Below are positions 59,227 to 64,000 of a stretch of DNA of 64,000 bases, piece by piece. Source of the DNA: Mycolicibacterium diernhoferi (GTDB taxonomy: Bacteria > Actinomycetota > Actinomycetes > Mycobacteriales > Mycobacteriaceae); assembly GCF_019456655.1 (NCBI RefSeq), contig NZ_CP080332.1:1-64000 (forward strand). Direction: 5' to 3'. Numbering within the stretch: the stretch's first letter is position 1; each line of letters begins with the position of its first letter. Both the position numbers and the translations under genes were made by a program. The notes under the pieces were generated by a model. It had not been told where the DNA came from and did not search any database. It was given only the letters and a program-made list of their open reading frames with translations.

Positions 59227-60563
59227 GAGTTACCTCCTTGGAGTTTTCGGACGACTTCGAGCGTGATCGGCCGGCTGGGGACGGCGGCGACGCCCCGCGG
59301 AATCGACCGGGGCAATCTGGGCCGCCGCGGTCCCGTGGGAATCCGCAGCTCGACGTTGGTCAGGATGGTTCCCAGCGCAATCGCCAATTCGTGGGCCGCG
59401 AAAGACGATCCGGGACAGCGGCGGTGCCCGTACCCGAACGGTGAGTACTCGGTTGGCGCCCGCCTGCGGCCCAGGAAGCGCTCGGGGTCGAACGCGCCCG
59501 GGTCCGGCCAGAGCTGTGGATCGGCGTGCAGCGCGGGCAGCGCCACGCCGATCACGTCTCCCGTTGCCCGTTCGGTCTGCCATGCCGTCACGGGGCACGT
59601 GAGCTGTCGCACCACGATCGACACGGTCGGATGCAACCGCAGTGTCTCGGCGATCACCGCGGACAAGTAGGGCAGCTTCGGTGCCTGCTCCGGTGCCGGA
59701 TTGTCCGCGAGTTCGTCGAGCAGCGCCCTGCGGACCTTGTCGTCGGCGTGCACGTGGTACAGCGCCCACGCCAGCGTGGTCGCCGACGTCTCGTGCCCGG
59801 ACACCAGCAGCGTACGCAGCTGCTGGCGGACGACGTCATCGCTGCGCCCGACCGCGTCGTCGTCAGACATCAAGACGCTCAGCACGTCATCGCGACCGTC
59901 CGGACCGGAGCGTCTGCGATGCGAAATCTGTTCTGACAACATCGCGTCCAGCTCGACGCGTCGCGATGAGAAGCGCCGCCACGGCCCGAGCCCGAACGGC
60001 GCGCGGCGCAGGGCGGGAAAGAACATGAACGGCGCCACATAGTCGCGCATCATCGCCTTCACGACGGTGACGTACCGGTCGCGGAGATCGCGGTCCTCGA
60101 TACCGAACACCGCCTGAACAATGATCTGCAACGTGATCGACTGAGCCGCATCACGACAGTCGATGGTCATGCCGGGTTCCCATGTCCCGATCTCGTCCAG
60201 CACCGACTCGAACATCAACGCGGTGTAGCGCCGAACCCGGTCATGGTGCAGTGCGGGCAGAAAGCGCGCGCGTTCCTGCTTGTGCCGGTCACCGGCCAGC
60301 AGAATGATCGAGCCATCCCCGACAACCGGTTCGATCGGGTTGGGCATGGGTGGGGTGAATGCGGAGACCGGGATCTTCAGGAACTCGCGAATGTGGGCGG
60401 GCTTCGCCACGAACAACACATCGCCGAAACCCGGTATGGGCACCTCGAACGCCCTGCCGCACTTGGCACGACGCCGGAAGTAGGCCTCGGCGTCGTACCA
60501 CGCGCCGATCTTGTGTATGAGCCGGAAACGCGGGCTCGACGGTCTGCTCAGCGTGGCGGACAT
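59223..60563 (-). CDS. Cytochrome P450
   Basis: 446 residues. I-helix LLVSGHETSATTLAWALYH, ExxR in ETLRLHP, and heme-binding FGYGHRRCPGSSFA with the ligand Cys. Soluble bacterial type without a membrane anchor, so an outside ferredoxin pair is needed. ATG 60563 (MSATLSRPSSPRF) overlaps the aminotransferase 3' end by 16 bases. Substrate unknown; expected to oxidise the cluster product. Confidence 0.93.
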   Translation of the reverse strand: MSATLSRPSSPRFRLIHKIGAWYDAEAYFRRRAKCGRAFEVPIPGFGDVLFVAKPAHIREFLKIPVSAFTPPMPNPIEPVVGDGSIILLAGDRHKQERARFLPALHHDRVRRYTALMFESVLDEIGTWEPGMTIDCRDAAQSITLQIIVQAVFGIEDRDLRDRYVTVVKAMMRDYVAPFMFFPALRRAPFGLGPWRRFSSRRVELDAMLSEQISHRRRSGPDGRDDVLSVLMSDDDAVGRSDDVVRQQLRTLLVSGHETSATTLAWALYHVHADDKVRRALLDELADNPAPEQAPKLPYLSAVIAETLRLHPTVSIVVRQLTCPVTAWQTERATGDVIGVALPALHADPQLWPDPGAFDPERFLGRRRAPTEYSPFGYGHRRCPGSSFAAHELAIALGTILTNVELRIPTGPRRPRLPRSIPRGVAAVPSRPITLEVVRKLQGGNS

Positions 60564-61609
60564 GACGCATCCGACATCGCGGCGATCGGCGCGAGCACCG
60601 CCTCGGTGGATTGCCGGTTGCCCACGGTGATCCGCGCGCTGCCGTCCGGATAGATGCGAACCCGTGGTCCGGTGCCGTCGAACACCTCGGGCCAAAGATG
60701 CCCCTGTGCAGGCAGATAGACGAAGTTGGCGTGGGCGTCTGTGGTCCACACACCCATCTCCTCAAGCCGCGAACGCAGGTGATCGCGTTCTGCGGTGATC
60801 CGTTCGATCCGGCGGTTCAGCTGGCCTTCGGCCTCGAACGAGGCCGCGACCGCGGCCAGGCTGGCGACGGTGGCGCCGAACGGCAACTGCATCGACCACA
60901 GGACGCGGCCCATGGCCGGCGCGCAGATGCCGTATCCGGTTCTGATGCCGGCCAGCCCGTAGGCCTTGGAGAACGTGCGGACCACCACGAGGTTGGGAAA
61001 GCGGCGCAGCAGAAACCCCGGGTGGATGCGGTGTCTCGGCGCGACGAATTCGATGTAGGCCTCGTCGAGCAGCACCGTGGTGTCCGATCCGATGCGCTGC
61101 AGGAAGCGCAGGAGATCGTCGGCCGGCGCGACTGTGCCGGTCGGGTTGTGCGGCCGGCACACCACCACGACTTTCGCGTCGGCCGCGGAGTCGGCCATGG
61201 CCTCGAGATCGTGATGTCCCTGTGCGTCCAGCGGCACCGCGACGGCCTGCAGGCGGGCCATCTGCGCGAAGATCGGATAACCGTCGAATGTGGGTGTCGC
61301 AGTGACGATGCGGTCGCCGGGGCGGGTCAGCCCCTGCAGCACCTGCATGACGACGCCGGTGGCGCCGGCACCGACGATGATCTGCTCCTCCTCGAAACCG
61401 AGGTGTGTCGCGATGAGCCGACGGAACCGTTCGGGCAGGAATTCCGGATAGCGGTTGACTGAGTCGACGGCCCGGACCATGGCGGCGCGGACGGTGGGCA
61501 GTGGCGCGAACGGGCTCTCGTTCAACGACAGGGCCAGCGGGTCCTCGGCATCGGGAAGCCGCAACGGCAGGCCGCTGGGCGGGTGGCCGGAGGACAGCGC
61601 GGCGGTCAT
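60548..61609 (-). CDS. HisC-like PLP aminotransferase
   Basis: 353 residues, fold type I. PHNPTGT, LLDEAYIEF and the Schiff-base Lys in TFSKAYGLAGIRTGYG are present, with RVRIYPDGSARITVG near the end. Similar to histidinol-phosphate aminotransferase, but placed in a biosynthetic operon, so probably a specialised amine donor step. ATG 61609 overlaps the KAS stop (ATGA). Confidence 0.9.
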   Translation of the reverse strand: MTAALSSGHPPSGLPLRLPDAEDPLALSLNESPFAPLPTVRAAMVRAVDSVNRYPEFLPERFRRLIATHLGFEEEQIIVGAGATGVVMQVLQGLTRPGDRIVTATPTFDGYPIFAQMARLQAVAVPLDAQGHHDLEAMADSAADAKVVVVCRPHNPTGTVAPADDLLRFLQRIGSDTTVLLDEAYIEFVAPRHRIHPGFLLRRFPNLVVVRTFSKAYGLAGIRTGYGICAPAMGRVLWSMQLPFGATVASLAAVAASFEAEGQLNRRIERITAERDHLRSRLEEMGVWTTDAHANFVYLPAQGHLWPEVFDGTGPRVRIYPDGSARITVGNRQSTEAVLAPIAAMSDASCPPR

Positions 61610-62625
61610 CGGCCACCCCATCGCACCGCGGCGGCACCGGCGAAGTCGCCGGCATGCGCGAAGGCCGCCATCATCACCACGTCGCCCTTCTTGACCTGAC
61701 CGTCGGTGATGGCGCGCTCCAGGTTGACCGGAATGCCGGCGGCGAACAGGTTGCCGCATTCGTCGAAGGTGTCGCGATGCCTCTCCGCGGGAAGCTCCAG
61801 GGCGTCCCGCCAGTTGCGCAGGAAAGCCCGGTTGGGCTGGTTGGTGACCAGCAGGTCGATGTCCCGGGGTTTCAGGCCGATTCGGTCACACACCGCGTAG
61901 ACGACCTCGGGCACCTGACGGTTTCCACGGGCCAGCACCTTGGTGATCTTGCTCTCGGTGAAGCCGATGCAGCCTTCACCGGTCCCGGGCTGCCACCACT
62001 TGCGCGGCGGATCCACGGCGATGGTCATCTCACCGGCGTACTCGCCGTAGGTACGGCACTCCACGTCCAGGATCGGCGACTCGTCCGATACGGTCAGCAG
62101 TCCGACGGCGGCGCCGTCACCCGGAACCGCCGCCTGGGCCTTACGGCGCACGGTGGGCTGGTCGAAGATCTGTCCGGCGGCGTTCTGCGCCACCGCGATC
62201 AACGCCGAGCGGCCCTGGCCGCTCTCGAGCAGAGCGGCCGCCATCTTCATGCCGAGCACGAATGCCGCGCAACCGCCGTTGTGTAGATCGATCACCCAGC
62301 TCGGACTCATGCCCAGCCGGTGGGCCATCGCCCCGCCGCCGCCATAGAACGGCATATCGGGCATCTGGGTGTGAGTGATCAGCACATCGACGTCGGCGAG
62401 GGCGTCCGGGCCGCGGCGGTCCAGCAGGCCGGCCGCGGCCCGCTCGACCATGTCGACGGCGGTTTCGTCCTGCGCGACGTGATGGCGGAACTTCGGAGCG
62501 CGGAACATCAGATTGTCCCGCAGCTCATCGGATTCGGCGTACTGCGCGTAATGCTCCGCGGGCACCGGCGCACCGGGCAGGTAGGTGGAAAGGTCGATCA
62601 GGCTGACAGTCATGGCGGTTCTCAT
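61606..62625 (-). CDS. KAS-III-like ketoacyl synthase with changed triad
   Basis: 339 residues, thiolase fold. Nucleophile Cys in IDLHNGGCAAFVLGM; the second site reads LLVTNQPNRAFL, where FabH has HQANxRI, so the catalytic His is Asn; the third site DECGNLFAAGIPVNL keeps the Asn. It may therefore acyl-transfer or condense by an altered mechanism. ATG 62625 overlaps the SRPBCC stop; ATG 62613 is also possible. Confidence 0.88.
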   Translation of the reverse strand: MRTAMTVSLIDLSTYLPGAPVPAEHYAQYAESDELRDNLMFRAPKFRHHVAQDETAVDMVERAAAGLLDRRGPDALADVDVLITHTQMPDMPFYGGGGAMAHRLGMSPSWVIDLHNGGCAAFVLGMKMAAALLESGQGRSALIAVAQNAAGQIFDQPTVRRKAQAAVPGDGAAVGLLTVSDESPILDVECRTYGEYAGEMTIAVDPPRKWWQPGTGEGCIGFTESKITKVLARGNRQVPEVVYAVCDRIGLKPRDIDLLVTNQPNRAFLRNWRDALELPAERHRDTFDECGNLFAAGIPVNLERAITDGQVKKGDVVMMAAFAHAGDFAGAAAVRWGGR

Positions 62626-63299
62626 CTCATCCAGTCGGGCTTGACGGGCAGCCCGTTGCGGTGGCGGTACTCGGCGATCGCCTTCAGGTTCAGCAGCTCC
62701 AAGCGATGACCGGCGCCGAACATGTCCCAGAAGTCGCCGACCCACACGGGTCGCTCGGGCGGTGCGACCTCGGGGTACGGATTGTGGTCATAGAACGGGT
62801 GGTGGCAGTTGGTCCACAAGACCACCGAGCCCGGCTTGTCGAGCACCACCTGTGCATCGACCACGCGCATCAGATAGATCATCCACAGGTGCCGGCCCTG
62901 GTCCCAGGCGCAGTGATAGTCAACCGTGCGCGCCTCGGGCTGAGCCACTGTGCGAGTGTAGATTTCGGTCTCCGACCCCAGCCGGTCGTGGGCCACCCAC
63001 AATCCGTCGTCCTCGGTGGGGGTGAACCCGCGCAGGCTGTAGGTCCACTCCTCCAGGCTGCGGGTGTCGGCAAGGTACTCGTAGAGCTCATCGGGCGGAC
63101 AGTCGACGTACTCGTTGACGGTGCAGTACGGGCCGAACACCTCGTCGTGCGGATAAACAGACCGCATCATCTCCATGATGATCGGCGTCGCCTGCTCCCG
63201 TGGGGAGGTCTCGATGCGGATCACGCCCTCGATCGGGCCGGGGGTGTCGTCTCGGTCGAGCCGGTGGGCGGCGATATCCTCAAGCGCGGGCAATGACAT
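62622..63299 (-). CDS. SRPBCC/START-like protein
   Basis: 225 residues. The central part (about 60-170: NEYVDCPPDELYEYLADTRSLEEWTYSLRGF... and MIYLMRVVDAQVVLDKPGSVVLW) fits the helix-grip SRPBCC fold used by polyketide cyclases and ligand-binding proteins. A conserved-looking CHHPFYDHNPY follows. AGGAGG 8 bases before ATG 63299. Overlaps the ThDP gene by 20 bases. Role in the pathway: cyclase or carrier, unproven. Confidence 0.75.
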   Translation of the reverse strand: MSLPALEDIAAHRLDRDDTPGPIEGVIRIETSPREQATPIIMEMMRSVYPHDEVFGPYCTVNEYVDCPPDELYEYLADTRSLEEWTYSLRGFTPTEDDGLWVAHDRLGSETEIYTRTVAQPEARTVDYHCAWDQGRHLWMIYLMRVVDAQVVLDKPGSVVLWTNCHHPFYDHNPYPEVAPPERPVWVGDFWDMFGAGHRLELLNLKAIAEYRHRNGLPVKPDWMR

Positions 63300-64000
63300 C
63301 TTCGGTCCTCCTGGTGGTGGTTTGAAACATGGGGTGGTCGAGAAACGGTGCGAAGGGCGGGATTTCGTCGGCTGAGCACTCGATGCTGACGACCGAAGGG
63401 CCGTCGGCGGCGAGCGCCGCGGACAGGGCCGGCGCCAGCGCGTCGGGGTCGGTCACGTCGACCGCGGGCAGCCCGGGAAACATCGCGGCCAACCCCGCGC
63501 CGAGGTTGCTCCGTGCGAACCGGTTGTAGCTGTATTCGCCGTTGTAGTAGAGCTGTTCGCGCGTCACGCACATGGCGTGGGCGTTGTTGTTGAACAACAC
63601 CAGCGTGATGGGCAGCCGGTGCTGGATGGCGGTGTGCAACTCGAGGCCGTGCATGTAGAACGACCCGTCGCCGGCCACGATCACGGTGCGGCGACGCCGG
63701 GCGAACGCCATGCCGATTCCGGCGCCGAAGCTGTAGCCCATGCCCCCCATCCCGAGTGCCACCACGAACCGGCCGTCGCGCCGGGCGGGCAGCTGGTGGA
63801 TCGCCGCCGCTCCGGAGTTGCCGGCGTCGACGATGATGTCCGCATCGTCGGGCAGCAGCGCGTCGAGCGCGGTGAGCGCCTCGCGGTACCGGATGCCCGG
63901 TCCATGCGGGGTCGGCGGCCTCAACTCGGTGGGGGAGGCCAAGTCGAGGGCCGGCGGCGTGTGTGGCGGGCGGCTCATGACCCTGCGGGTCAGCTCGGCA
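63280..64000 (-). CDS. ThDP-dependent enzyme, C-terminal part (gene continues past the right edge)
   Basis: The frame is open to the edge without a stop. The visible part is the PP domain of acetolactate-synthase-like enzymes: VVALGMGGMGYSFGAGIGMAFARRRRTVIVAGDGSFYMHGLELHTAIQHRLPITLVLFNNN contains the GDG...NN thiamine-diphosphate/Mg motif. An ATG at 63978 is open but too short for a full enzyme (family about 550 residues). It should decarboxylate a 2-oxo acid and ligate or reduce the fragment. First visible gene of the six-gene operon. Confidence 0.85.
   Translation of the reverse strand, partial: AELTRRVMSRPPHTPPALDLASPTELRPPTPHGPGIRYREALTALDALLPDDADIIVDAGNSGAAAIHQLPARRDGRFVVALGMGGMGYSFGAGIGMAFARRRRTVIVAGDGSFYMHGLELHTAIQHRLPITLVLFNNNAHAMCVTREQLYYNGEYSYNRFARSNLGAGLAAMFPGLPAVDVTDPDALAPALSAALAADGPSVVSIECSADEIPPFAPFLDHPMFQTTTRRTEDVIARA

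Overview
The window is a contiguous, GC-rich chromosomal segment next to the replication origin of a mycobacterium, most likely a fast grower (Mycolicibacterium / M. smegmatis type). dnaA runs off the left edge on the minus strand and rpmH-rnpA-yidD-yidC-jag-rsmG-parA-parB follow on the plus strand, so oriC (normally between dnaA and dnaN) lies just left of base 1. The protein sequences match mycobacterial families closely (CwlM, SigM, MurJ with pseudokinase tail, MutT4, Mtc28, Ino1, PonA1, DUF5318). The block that in M. tuberculosis is Rv0037c to Rv0058 sits here directly after pcnA, on the same side of the origin as parAB. I know this order from M. smegmatis but not from M. tuberculosis. No IS element, prophage, CRISPR array, rRNA or tRNA was found.

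Regions. (1) 1-8.5 kb: dnaA, ribosomal protein L34 / RNase P, membrane insertion, and chromosome segregation. parS sites lie in the rsmG start and in the 5' part of parA, where the perfect core is followed by a decaying 18-bp array of parS half-sites. (2) 8.5-20.9 kb: cell wall and redox genes (cwlM, trxA, trxB, anti-sigma/sigM, murJ, a secreted DUF6049-like protein, mutT4, pcnA). (3) 21-43 kb: mixed housekeeping and accessory genes (MDMPI-fold protein carrying a third parS, MFS transporter, YqgE, Mtc28-like antigen, leuS, glucosylglycerate hydrolase, amino-acid ABC transporter with a fused binding protein/permease, regulators, PhoX phosphatase, secreted zinc-protease-like protein, ino1). (4) 43-48 kb: ponA1 and a GT-C membrane protein. 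(5) 47.9-50.9 kb: a cobalamin riboswitch driving a binding protein / permease / ATPase importer. (6) 51-55.8 kb: rpsF-ssb-rpsR-rplI, then dnaB, which is split by a 416-residue class-3-type intein inserted in the Walker A motif. DnaA-box-like nonamers occur on both sides of dnaB. (7) 56-64 kb: the accessory end. It holds a MarR gene with a promoter/operator arrangement predicting a leaderless, self-repressed transcript, an epimerase gene broken by one in-frame TGA, a small lipoprotein, and a six-gene overlapping minus-strand operon (ThDP enzyme, SRPBCC protein, KAS-III-like synthase, HisC-like aminotransferase, P450, COMT-like O-methyltransferase). That operon looks like a small uncharacterised biosynthetic cluster and continues past the right edge.

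The genes around the origin work as one replication, segregation and envelope-growth neighbourhood: DnaA and DnaB for initiation, ParA/ParB/parS for segregation, and CwlM, MurJ and PonA1 for peptidoglycan precursor supply, export and polymerisation. The right end is the most likely place for undescribed biology.
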